A stretch of DNA of 5,011 nt from Desulfuromonadaceae bacterium. Its GTDB lineage: Bacteria; Desulfobacterota; Desulfuromonadia; Desulfuromonadales; Syntrophotaleaceae. The stretch covers positions 1-5,011 of the forward strand of contig JAIOSZ010000233.1 in the NCBI GenBank assembly GCA_021107335.1. The letters are read 5' to 3'. The stretch's first letter is position 1. Each line of letters opens with the position of its first letter. Positions 1 to 5,011 of this stretch are shown one piece after another. Below the pieces are notes generated by a model. That model saw only the letters and a program-made list of their open reading frames with translations, was not told where the DNA came from and did not search any database. Made by a program: the position numbers and the translations under genes.

Positions 1-624
1 GGTATCTATCTGCTCGGTGGTCATTTTGCTGCCGGTGCGCAGGATGTCGATGGGGACGGAGTGAGCGAACAGGTTCACTACTACGGCAAATTTCTGCTTC
101 GGCATGGCAGCAATGACGTAAGCAATGGCGGTGAGCGGCAGGTTTTTATCCATGCTGAGGACATGCCTTTAGAGATCGGTCCGATTCAATCCAGCCGTTA
201 CAGCGGTACCATCCAAATCGCCCATCGCCCCCATACGATGGCGGTATTCTATCGGGGCCAGCCCTTGGCAGGGGCCGAGGTGACTGTTCTCACCGAGCGT
301 GGTTGGCAAAAGACTCTGTTAACTGATGCAGATGGTCGATTTGTGGTCGTGCCGACAGAGAGTCGTAGCGCTGAGCGCAACTGCGAACACTACCTCTATG
401 TAGTGCAGTATCACGACCGGCAGCGGGGCGAATATCACTGTGCCAGTATGCCGATGATTATAGATCCACCTTGGCCCGAGTGGTCTCATTATAATAGCAC
501 CTTCACTATCTGGACCTTGGTTGGCACTCTGTTCGCCGCCCTGTTAGCTCTGTTGTTGATTAGTCGACAGCGGCGCCGTAAGCAGGCGCGCCTAGCCCGT
601 TTCCGGGGGGCATCATGCGCGTAA
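1..624 (+). CDS. Membrane-anchored periplasmic beta-sandwich protein, possibly DUF4198-like (5' partial)
   Basis: The frame is open to base 1 and reads as coding from there, so the true start lies outside the window. The GTG at base 61 is probably internal. The visible 207 residues start with a GIYLLGGHFAAG stretch and a DVDGDG motif (residues 15-20) that resembles calcium-binding DxDxDG loops. Around residues 80-115, RGQPLAGAEVTVL followed by TDADGRF is typical of a carboxypeptidase-regulatory or DUF4198-like beta-sandwich. Two cysteines (about C128 and C147) could form a disulfide. One hydrophobic helix (about 169-187) is followed by an RQRRRK tail, which by the positive-inside rule puts the domain in the periplasm and the C-terminus in the cytoplasm. 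DUF4198 proteins are often linked to metal uptake, but no specific ligand site is visible. The stop overlaps the next gene by 10 bases, so the two are probably cotranscribed. Family assignment is tentative; membrane anchoring is fairly sure. Confidence 0.72.
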   Translation, partial: GIYLLGGHFAAGAQDVDGDGVSEQVHYYGKFLLRHGSNDVSNGGERQVFIHAEDMPLEIGPIQSSRYSGTIQIAHRPHTMAVFYRGQPLAGAEVTVLTERGWQKTLLTDADGRFVVVPTESRSAERNCEHYLYVVQYHDRQRGEYHCASMPMIIDPPWPEWSHYNSTFTIWTLVGTLFAALLALLLISRQRRRKQARLARFRGASCA

Positions 625-1568
625 CTCGGTTGCGCTGGCTGGTGCTGGCCGTTTGTTTTGTCCTGCTGACCTTTGGCGGCCGGATGGGGGTCCACCTTGG
701 CTCCTATCTGCCGACCTTTGCCTGCTATTTCACCGGTTTCGACAGTTATGGCGGTGCCTGTTTTTTGGCCCCCCTTCAGTTCGCTCTGGCCGCCGGCAGC
801 GTAGACGGACTGCTCAAAGCTCTGCTTTATGTGGTGATCGCGATCCTGTTGATCATTCCTCTTGGTAGTGCCTGGTGTGGCTGGGTCTGCCCCTTTGCCT
901 TTGTCCAGGATGTCCTCGATCTAATACGCCGTAAACTCGGCCTCGGTTATCTGCGTTTTCCCGAGGGATTGCGGGAAGGGTTGCGTCCGGTCAAGTGGGT
1001 TTTTCTGTTTATTATGTTGCTGCTGCCTTTGTGGGCCGCCTTTCCGATCCTGGTGCCGTCAGTGGCCCGTCACCTGAACATCCCCTTTTGCGAACTCTGC
1101 CCGGTACGTTACATCATGCCGATGTTGACCGGTCGGGCGAGCTACATGGGGGTGGATCTGGAGAATGCCACCACCATCATCTTGAGCGGTCTGGGAGTGT
1201 TTTTCGCCATTTTAACTCTGGTGTTGAGCCTGTTCAAACGGAGATTTTGGTGTGCCTATTGCCCGATGGTGCTGGTACTGTCCTTTTTTCGCCGTATCAG
1301 CCTACCGAAACTGAAAAAGGATGTGCAGAAGTGTACCCGTTGCGAGATCTGCTACAACGTCTGCCCGATGGATGTCGAGCAAGTCTTTAAGGAGCGGGAA
1401 AAGGAGAATGTGACTTTTCCCGACTGCGTACTGTGTTTGGCCTGCATCGAACACTGTCCCGAAGACGACGCTCTACGGGCCACCTGGGCAGGAAAAACCT
1501 TTTTTCGTTCGACCCGCAAGGGTTTTTCCCGGCGCCGAAAGATCGGTGTCGATAGTTCTAAGAAATAA
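615..1568 (+). CDS. NapH/NosR-like membrane polyferredoxin (4Fe-4S binding)
   Basis: A 317-residue integral membrane iron-sulfur protein, likely an electron carrier between the quinone pool or another donor and a soluble partner. Four helices are visible at about residues 7-22, 68-84, 127-149 and 186-207. After helix 2 comes CGWVCP (C88, C92), the CxxxCP signature of the NapH/NosR/YccM group. After helix 4 comes CAYCP (C213, C216). Two complete bacterial ferredoxin motifs follow, CxxCxxCxxxCP at C240/243/246/250 and at C271/274/277/281, so two [4Fe-4S] clusters are expected. Basic residues after helices 2 and 4 place these motifs in the cytoplasm. An additional FCELCP (C159, C162) lies in the loop predicted to be periplasmic. 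The ATG at 615 is chosen because it gives the first helix a basic N-terminus; a G-run at 605-610 may serve as ribosome binding site. It is not a canonical napH, since no nap genes are nearby. Position suggests it feeds electrons to the downstream activator (inference). Confidence 0.9.
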   Translation: MRVTRLRWLVLAVCFVLLTFGGRMGVHLGSYLPTFACYFTGFDSYGGACFLAPLQFALAAGSVDGLLKALLYVVIAILLIIPLGSAWCGWVCPFAFVQDVLDLIRRKLGLGYLRFPEGLREGLRPVKWVFLFIMLLLPLWAAFPILVPSVARHLNIPFCELCPVRYIMPMLTGRASYMGVDLENATTIILSGLGVFFAILTLVLSLFKRRFWCAYCPMVLVLSFFRRISLPKLKKDVQKCTRCEICYNVCPMDVEQVFKEREKENVTFPDCVLCLACIEHCPEDDALRATWAGKTFFRSTRKGFSRRRKIGVDSSKK

Positions 1569-1571
1569 GGA
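1567..1571 (+). promoter_or_regulatory. Ribosome binding site deciding the start at 1581
   Basis: AAGGA lies 9 bases before the ATG at 1581 but only 3 bases before an in-frame GTG at 1575. The spacing favours the ATG, which shortens the longest reading frame by two residues. The site overlaps the TAA stop of the upstream gene (1566-1568), so translation of the two genes is likely coupled. Confidence 0.6.
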
Positions 1572-1580
1572 TAAGTGGCT

Positions 1581-2858
1581 ATGGGAAAACGTAAACAGCG
1601 CCTGCTACGCGCCCTCGGCCGTTCGGCGGAAGGTGTATTGCGGGGTTTGGAAGAGGCCGCCGACCGACCTAAGCAGCTCGATTACTTTATCGAGGTGATG
1701 CGCGCCGCCTATGTTGACGATTGTTTGGCCGAGCGACTGGAGCTAAACGAGCCGCGGCCCAAGGTGGTCGGTATCTATTGTGTCATGGCCCCCGAGGAGC
1801 TGGTCTACGCCGCCGGTGCGATTCCCCTGCGCCTGTGCGGTGGCAGTCACGAGGCCTCCTGTGCAGGCGATGAATTGGCGCCACGGGATGCCTGCCCGGT
1901 GGTCAAGTCGGCCCTCGGCAGCACCGCTCTCGGTGCGCCCTCCCTCTATGAATTGTGCGATGTGGTGGTGGTGCCCACCACCTGCGACGCCAAGCGAAAA
2001 ATGGGCGAGGAGTTGGCGCAGCATACCGAGGTCTGGGTTTTGGACGTCCCCCATGTGAAGGAGAGCGAGGGGGCCAGACGCCAGTGGCTGGAAGAATTGC
2101 ACGGCTTCAAGAGAGACTTGGAGCGGTTGACCGGTAATCGTATCAAGCGGCGCGCCCTTAAAGAGGCCATCGCCATGCTCGGTCGCGCCCAACACCAGGC
2201 GCGCCGTCTTTATCAGCTGCGTCAGGCCCCGGTTCCAGTGGTACGTGGCAACGAAGCAGCTCTGGCCCTGCACGCCTTTGCCTTTGACCGGGCCGATCGC
2301 TGGACCGAGGCCATGACCCGCTTAAACGATGAGTTGGAAGACCGCGTTCGCCATCAACAGTCCCCTCAGGGTGCACAAATTCCCCGCCTTATGCTGGCCG
2401 GAGCTCCATCCATTTTTCCTAACTGGAAGCTACCGAACCTCATAGAAGAGATGGGTGGCGCTCTGGTGACTGACGAGTCCTGTGTGGGCGACCGCTATCT
2501 GTACGATCCGGTTGGGGCGGTGGAAAATACCATGGAGGACATGATGGTGGCCCTGGGCTCTCGCTATCTGATGCCCTGTACCTGTCCGTCCTTTGCGCCG
2601 AATGACGATCGCCTGTTCCGGTTGCGTCAGGCGGTGGAGGATTTTCAACTGGATGGCGTGCTTTACCTCGTTCTCAAGGGGTGCGTCATATACGATTTTG
2701 AACTGCAGCGGGTGGAAAAGCTGATGAGGGAATTGGGCCTGCCAGTGCTGCGCATCGAAACAGACTACAACCCGGAGGATGTGGAGCAGTTGCGTACCCG
2801 GGTGGAGGCCTTTATTGAAATGATACAGGAAAATATACAACAGGAGGGGGGCGCATGA
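1581..2858 (+). CDS. Double-cubane-cluster protein-like, 2-hydroxyacyl-CoA dehydratase family (HgdB/YjiM type)
   Basis: A 425-residue cytoplasmic protein of the 2-hydroxyacyl-CoA dehydratase D-component fold. The signature GIYCVMAPEELVYAAGAIP spans about residues 64-82 (C67), followed by ACPVVKSALG (C105) and PTTCDAKRKMGEEL (C135). The second Rossmann-like half has a DESCVGDR motif (C301), CTCPS (C333, C335) and LKGCVIYDFE (C368), ending in LPVLRIETDY, as in HgdB and YjiM. True dehydratases of this family usually have two paired subunits encoded by adjacent genes. Here one subunit gene sits directly before one activator gene, which is the arrangement of YjiM/YjiL and of DCCP, whose [8Fe-9S] cluster reduces small molecules such as acetylene in vitro. 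The cysteines C67, C105, C135, C301, C333 or C335, and C368 could supply three ligands to each half of such a cluster; this assignment is inferred, not aligned. The last codon overlaps the activator start (ATGA). Family certain, DCCP subtype likely, substrate unknown; a (R)-2-hydroxyacyl-CoA dehydratase role is the alternative. Confidence 0.9.
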   Translation: MGKRKQRLLRALGRSAEGVLRGLEEAADRPKQLDYFIEVMRAAYVDDCLAERLELNEPRPKVVGIYCVMAPEELVYAAGAIPLRLCGGSHEASCAGDELAPRDACPVVKSALGSTALGAPSLYELCDVVVVPTTCDAKRKMGEELAQHTEVWVLDVPHVKESEGARRQWLEELHGFKRDLERLTGNRIKRRALKEAIAMLGRAQHQARRLYQLRQAPVPVVRGNEAALALHAFAFDRADRWTEAMTRLNDELEDRVRHQQSPQGAQIPRLMLAGAPSIFPNWKLPNLIEEMGGALVTDESCVGDRYLYDPVGAVENTMEDMMVALGSRYLMPCTCPSFAPNDDRLFRLRQAVEDFQLDGVLYLVLKGCVIYDFELQRVEKLMRELGLPVLRIETDYNPEDVEQLRTRVEAFIEMIQENIQQEGGA

Positions 2859-3649
2859 GGGTTTTTGCCGGGATCGATGCCGGTTCCACCTATCTTAAAG
2901 CTGCGTTGGTAGACGACCAGCGCCAGCTGCTCGGTGTCAAGACGGCGCCGACGGGAATCGATGCCCGAGAAACGGCCCAGGAAGTGCTCGACGCTCTCTG
3001 CCTGCAGGTCGGGGTCGAGCCGGCGGCCCTGGCGGCCATCACCGCCACCGGGTACAGTCGGCGCCAGATCGATCTGGCTGGAGACAACGTCACCGAGATC
3101 AAAGCTCATGCGGCTGGAGCTCGCTGGGCCCTTGGAGTCGATAGTGAGGTGCGGACTCTGATCGACGTCGGTGGACAGGATAGCAAGGTGATAGTTTTTG
3201 ATGATAACGGTGCGGTGAAAAATTTTGTCATGAACGACAAGTGCGCTGCCGGTACCGGCCGTTTTCTTGAAGCCCTGGCCCGGGTGCTGGATGTGTCGGT
3301 GAAGGAAATCGGGCCCATGGCGCTGCAGTCCAAGTTGCCCTGTGAGATCAATAGTATGTGCGTGGTGTTTGCCGAATCGGAGGTAATCTCTCTGTTGGCC
3401 CGTCGCCATGATCCCGTCGATATTGTCGCCGGTATCCATGTCTCCATGGCCAAGCGAATCGCCGTCATGGCTCGCAAGGCGGGGCTGAGCGGCGAAGTAC
3501 TGCTCACGGGCGGCGGTGGGCTCAATCCCGGCCTGGTAGCGGCTTTTGAGGACGAACTGTTGTGTGATGTGCACATCGCTGAGCATCCTCAGCTTAACGG
3601 CGCCATCGGCGCGGCCCTGCTCGCAGGTCGCCTGGCTGCGGCGGCTTGA
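2855..3649 (+). CDS. BadF/BadG/HgdC-type ATPase activator (DCCP reductase-like)
   Basis: A 264-residue ASKHA-fold ATPase, the normal length for HgdC/YjiL activators. Motifs in order: phosphate-1 GIDAGSTYLKAA (6-17), IDVGGQDSK (103-111), NDKCAAGTGRFLE (127-139), SMCVVFAESEVISL (167-180) and the adenosine loop LTGGGGLNPGL (217-227). The family is a homodimer holding one [4Fe-4S] cluster at the interface with two cysteines per subunit. C130 and C169 match these in motif and in their 39-residue spacing. C163, in LPCEINSMC, is an additional cysteine nearby. In the family, ATP binding and hydrolysis drive a large dimer movement that pushes one electron onto the partner protein's cluster. The start is secure: a strong AGGAGG at 2842-2847 lies 7 bases before the ATG, and the ATG overlaps the TGA of the partner gene, so the two are made in a coupled way. 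The electron donor is normally ferredoxin or flavodoxin; the membrane ferredoxin protein two genes upstream is a candidate here. Confidence 0.95.
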   Translation: MRVFAGIDAGSTYLKAALVDDQRQLLGVKTAPTGIDARETAQEVLDALCLQVGVEPAALAAITATGYSRRQIDLAGDNVTEIKAHAAGARWALGVDSEVRTLIDVGGQDSKVIVFDDNGAVKNFVMNDKCAAGTGRFLEALARVLDVSVKEIGPMALQSKLPCEINSMCVVFAESEVISLLARRHDPVDIVAGIHVSMAKRIAVMARKAGLSGEVLLTGGGGLNPGLVAAFEDELLCDVHIAEHPQLNGAIGAALLAGRLAAAA

Positions 3650-3658
3650 GGTCATATC

Positions 3659-4345
3659 ATGTTTATTGACTCCCTGACAGTATACGGCTCTGCCCTGACC
3701 ATCGGTCTGCTGGCTGGTGCCACCCATTGCACCCTGGTCTGTACGCCCCTGATGACGACAATGGTCCTAGGAAGAGGAGAGGGGGCTCGTGACGGCCTTC
3801 TGGCTTGGCTGTGGCTGGGCTGCGGCCGTATCATCGGTTGTAGCCTGCTAGGGGCGCTTAGCTACGGCTGCGGTCAATTGCTGGGCGAGTTTGGGGTTTC
3901 TCTCTGGTGGCGGCACGGCGCGGTCGGCGGCTTGCTGCTGGTTTTGGCTCTGCTGATGTTCCGTTCAGCCAATGCCGTTGCTGGGGGCCATCAAGGCTGC
4001 GGCCAACATAAGCAACGATCAGCGACTGCTGGATTACGCTGGCCGATGCTGTTAGCCGGTGGGGTATTGGCCACGGTCCCCTGTCCGCCGCTGCTGGGAG
4101 TGCTCGGTCTCGGCCTGAACAGCCCATCGGCCTGGCAGGGGGCGTTGCTGCTTGCTCTGTTCGGCCTCGGTTCCACCCTGTCTCCGGTGCTGGTATTGTG
4201 CGCCGGGGCTGGCTGGTTCGGGCGGCGCTTGCATCGGGCTGCTCCCCACTACCGGCCGCTGTTTCGGCGTACCGCGGGTGTGATGCTTTCGTTGCTTGGT
4301 GTCGGTTGGCTGCTGGTGGGGGTATTGGTTGGCTATGCGGCCTGA
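3659..4345 (+). CDS. SafE/DsbD_2-family six-helix membrane protein
   Basis: A 228-residue, very hydrophobic protein with about six helices (roughly residues 9-30, 45-75, 86-103, 128-150, 158-182 and 204-226). The first helix carries GATHCTLVCTPLM (H23, C24, C28), which resembles the G-x-x-HC-x-x-x-C signature of proteins annotated as sulfite exporter TauE/SafE or DsbD_2 (cytochrome c biogenesis transmembrane region). Helix 4 carries TVPCPPLLG (C142), in the place of the second redox cysteine of CcdA/DsbD. The loop between helices 3 and 4 has HQGCGQH (H111, C114, H117), a possible metal site. Members of this family are variously proposed to move thiol electrons or metals; the sulfite-export label is only a database name. 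Its ATG lies 7 bases after GAGG (3648-3651), which overlaps the TGA of the activator gene, so it belongs to the same transcript. The family is fairly sure, the substrate unknown. Confidence 0.8.
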   Translation: MFIDSLTVYGSALTIGLLAGATHCTLVCTPLMTTMVLGRGEGARDGLLAWLWLGCGRIIGCSLLGALSYGCGQLLGEFGVSLWWRHGAVGGLLLVLALLMFRSANAVAGGHQGCGQHKQRSATAGLRWPMLLAGGVLATVPCPPLLGVLGLGLNSPSAWQGALLLALFGLGSTLSPVLVLCAGAGWFGRRLHRAAPHYRPLFRRTAGVMLSLLGVGWLLVGVLVGYAA

Positions 4346-4436
4346 GCAGGTGCGGTAGGGGGTGGTGCTGCGTCAAAATCGGCTCCCTGATTAGGTTCTG
4401 TCTCTGATCATCCTTTGCAGTCATCAACCGATCCTT

Positions 4437-4461
4437 TGCTTTGTTGGTTAAAGCACTTTTT
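4437..4461 (+). terminator. Weak candidate Rho-independent terminator
   Basis: TGCTTT (4437-4442) and AAAGCA (4450-4455) form a perfect 6-bp stem around a 7-base loop, followed by C and five T (4457-4461). It lies about 90 bases after the last stop of the redox gene string and before tamA, which is the right place. The stem is short and AT-rich, so it would be a weak terminator; it may be chance. Confidence 0.3.
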
Positions 4462-4491
4462 GCTCCAATTCAAAACAACCTTAAAGTTCCC

Positions 4492-4520
4492 TTCCCTAGT
4501 TGCGCTTTCCTCAATACAAT
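4492..4520 (+). promoter_or_regulatory. Weak candidate sigma-70 promoter for tamA
   Basis: TACAAT (4515-4520) matches the -10 consensus at five of six bases and lies in the AT-rich part of the intergenic region. A poor -35-like TTCCCT (4492-4497) lies 17 bases upstream. The start of transcription would be near 4527, giving a leader of about 140 bases. The call rests almost entirely on the -10 match and on the expectation that tamA has its own promoter. Confidence 0.22.
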
Positions 4521-4529
4521 AAGTATCGA

Positions 4530-4548
4530 CCTGCCCTTTGTCGGCAGG
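4530..4548. repeat. Short inverted repeat in the tamA leader
   Basis: CCTGCC (4530-4535) and GGCAGG (4543-4548) are perfect complements around a 7-base spacer. No T-run follows on the plus strand, so it is not an intrinsic terminator for the upstream genes. It begins about ten bases after the candidate -10 box and could be an operator or a leader hairpin; chance is also possible. Confidence 0.3.
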
Positions 4549-4665
4549 ATCCCGCTGGTGTTATCGGTTACACTAATAGGAAGAAGGTAGTTGGCTGAGC
4601 TGGTGGTCGGGTTCGTCATGCCGCCGATTCCTGTCAGTGGCTTGTGCAGGAAATACTGAGGGGTC

Positions 4666-5011
4666 ATGTTAGCGATTTCTGTTCGGCAAATATTGCTTCG
4701 GAATCTCTTTTTGCTATTCCTATTGGTCTGCTGGATGTTGCCAGGTCAGGTTATGGCGGCCGCGATCCTGCGATTAGAGATCGAAGGGGTTTCTGGAGCA
4801 GAACTGGCCAATGTGCAGGCGGCTCTGGCTTTTCCCCCCGGGCTGGTGCAAAACGAGACCGTCGATCAGCGCTGGCTGCAGCGCTTTGTCGATCAGTTGC
4901 CGGCGACGGTGAACAAGGCATTGCAGCCCTTTGGCTATTACCGCTCGAACATCGAAACGGAGTTACAGGAAATCGACTCGATCAGCTCTGTGCTCAAGGT
5001 GCTCATCGATC
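4666..5011 (+). CDS. tamA: TamA-like outer-membrane assembly factor, BamA/Omp85 family (3' partial)
   Basis: The first 115 residues of a gene that continues past the window. The protein starts with a signal peptide: basic positions R7 and R12, a leucine-rich core (about 13-25) and a likely cleavage site near VMAAA (about 29-33). The mature part opens as LRLEIEGVSGAELANVQAAL, followed by VDQRWLQRFVDQLPATVNKALQPFGYYRSNIE. This is the N-terminal POTRA pattern of TamA (YtfM), including the conserved helix and the ALxPFGYY turn. TamA is an outer-membrane beta-barrel of the Omp85 family which, with TamB, helps insert some outer-membrane proteins. The ATG at 4666 is preferred because it gives a complete signal peptide; GAGGGG at 4658-4663 is a ribosome binding site placed unusually close to it. 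The POTRA pattern is clear; barrel domains and a neighbouring tamB cannot be seen. Its role appears unrelated to the redox genes upstream. Confidence 0.85.
   Translation, partial: MLAISVRQILLRNLFLLFLLVCWMLPGQVMAAAILRLEIEGVSGAELANVQAALAFPPGLVQNETVDQRWLQRFVDQLPATVNKALQPFGYYRSNIETELQEIDSISSVLKVLID

Larger units (their letters stand above)
4346..4665 (+). other. Intergenic region without a convincing gene
   Basis: These 320 bases separate the redox gene string from tamA. The part from about 4390 to 4530 is visibly richer in A and T than the flanking genes. Stop codons break all plus frames apart from very short ones. A 65-codon reading frame on the minus strand (4470-4667) lacks a ribosome binding site and shows no recognisable motif. 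ATCCTTTGC occurs twice (4410-4418 and 4431-4439). The weak terminator, promoter and inverted repeat described separately all lie here. Confidence 0.7.

Noticed and set aside
1743..2273. A 176-codon minus-strand frame inside the DCCP-like gene
   Set aside because: Shadow of the plus-strand gene; its His-rich stretch is only the complement of repeated GTG valine codons.
2765..3727. A 320-codon open frame on the minus strand opposite the activator gene
   Set aside because: It lies entirely antisense to well-recognised coding sequence (activator motifs in the plus strand), shows no family motif, and is explained by the codon bias of a GC-rich gene.
3858..4427. A 189-codon minus-strand frame opposite the SafE-like gene
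   Set aside because: Proline/arginine/alanine-rich low-complexity product typical of the antisense of a leucine/glycine-rich membrane protein.
4591..4659. A 22-codon TTG-started plus-strand frame ending on the tamA ribosome binding site, as a possible leader peptide
   Set aside because: It has a rare start codon, poor spacing after AGAAGG and no regulatory codon run or attenuator pair, so it is not supported.
4470..4667. A 65-codon minus-strand frame in the intergenic region
   Set aside because: Its ATG overlaps the tamA start codon, no ribosome binding site precedes it, and the product has no motif I recognise. A decayed or orphan small gene cannot be fully excluded.
1..5011. CRISPR arrays, tRNA genes, insertion sequences or phage attachment sites
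   Set aside because: No regularly spaced repeats, cloverleaf-like stretches, transposase motifs or paired terminal repeats were seen on either strand.

Overview
The window reads as chromosome of a Gram-negative, anaerobic, moderately GC-rich bacterium. The Gram-negative call rests on the truncated gene at the right end, which starts a TamA-type outer-membrane assembly factor behind a signal peptide. The anaerobic call rests on a BadF/HgdC-type ATP-dependent activator next to a 2-hydroxyacyl-CoA-dehydratase-fold protein, and on a polyferredoxin membrane protein. This combination would suit a Desulfuromonas/Geobacter-like deltaproteobacterium, but that placement is inference; no rRNA or marker gene is present.

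Layout: all genes are on the plus strand. Bases 1-4345 form one tight gene string that starts left of the window. The first is the 3' end of a membrane-anchored periplasmic beta-sandwich protein (1-624, possibly DUF4198-like). It overlaps a NapH/NosR-like membrane iron-sulfur protein (615-1568). A single-subunit HgdB/YjiM-type protein of the double-cubane-cluster (DCCP) kind follows (1581-2858). Its ASKHA-ATPase activator is joined to it by an ATGA overlap (2855-3649). A six-helix SafE/DsbD_2-family membrane protein closes the string (3659-4345). Bases 4346-4665 hold no convincing gene, only a weak candidate terminator, a weak promoter and a short inverted repeat. The tamA gene begins at 4666 and runs off the right edge.

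How the genes may work together: in known systems the activator dimer takes one low-potential electron from a ferredoxin or flavodoxin, hydrolyses ATP and passes the electron to the [4Fe-4S] or [8Fe-9S] cluster of its partner. Here the string also encodes a membrane protein with two bacterial ferredoxin motifs, a CcdA/DsbD-like membrane protein with paired helix cysteines, and an exported protein. My reading is a membrane-linked, ATP-driven low-potential reduction system whose substrate cannot be told from sequence. The enzyme pair is a confident family call. The membrane coupling and the idea of one functional unit are inference from gene order.
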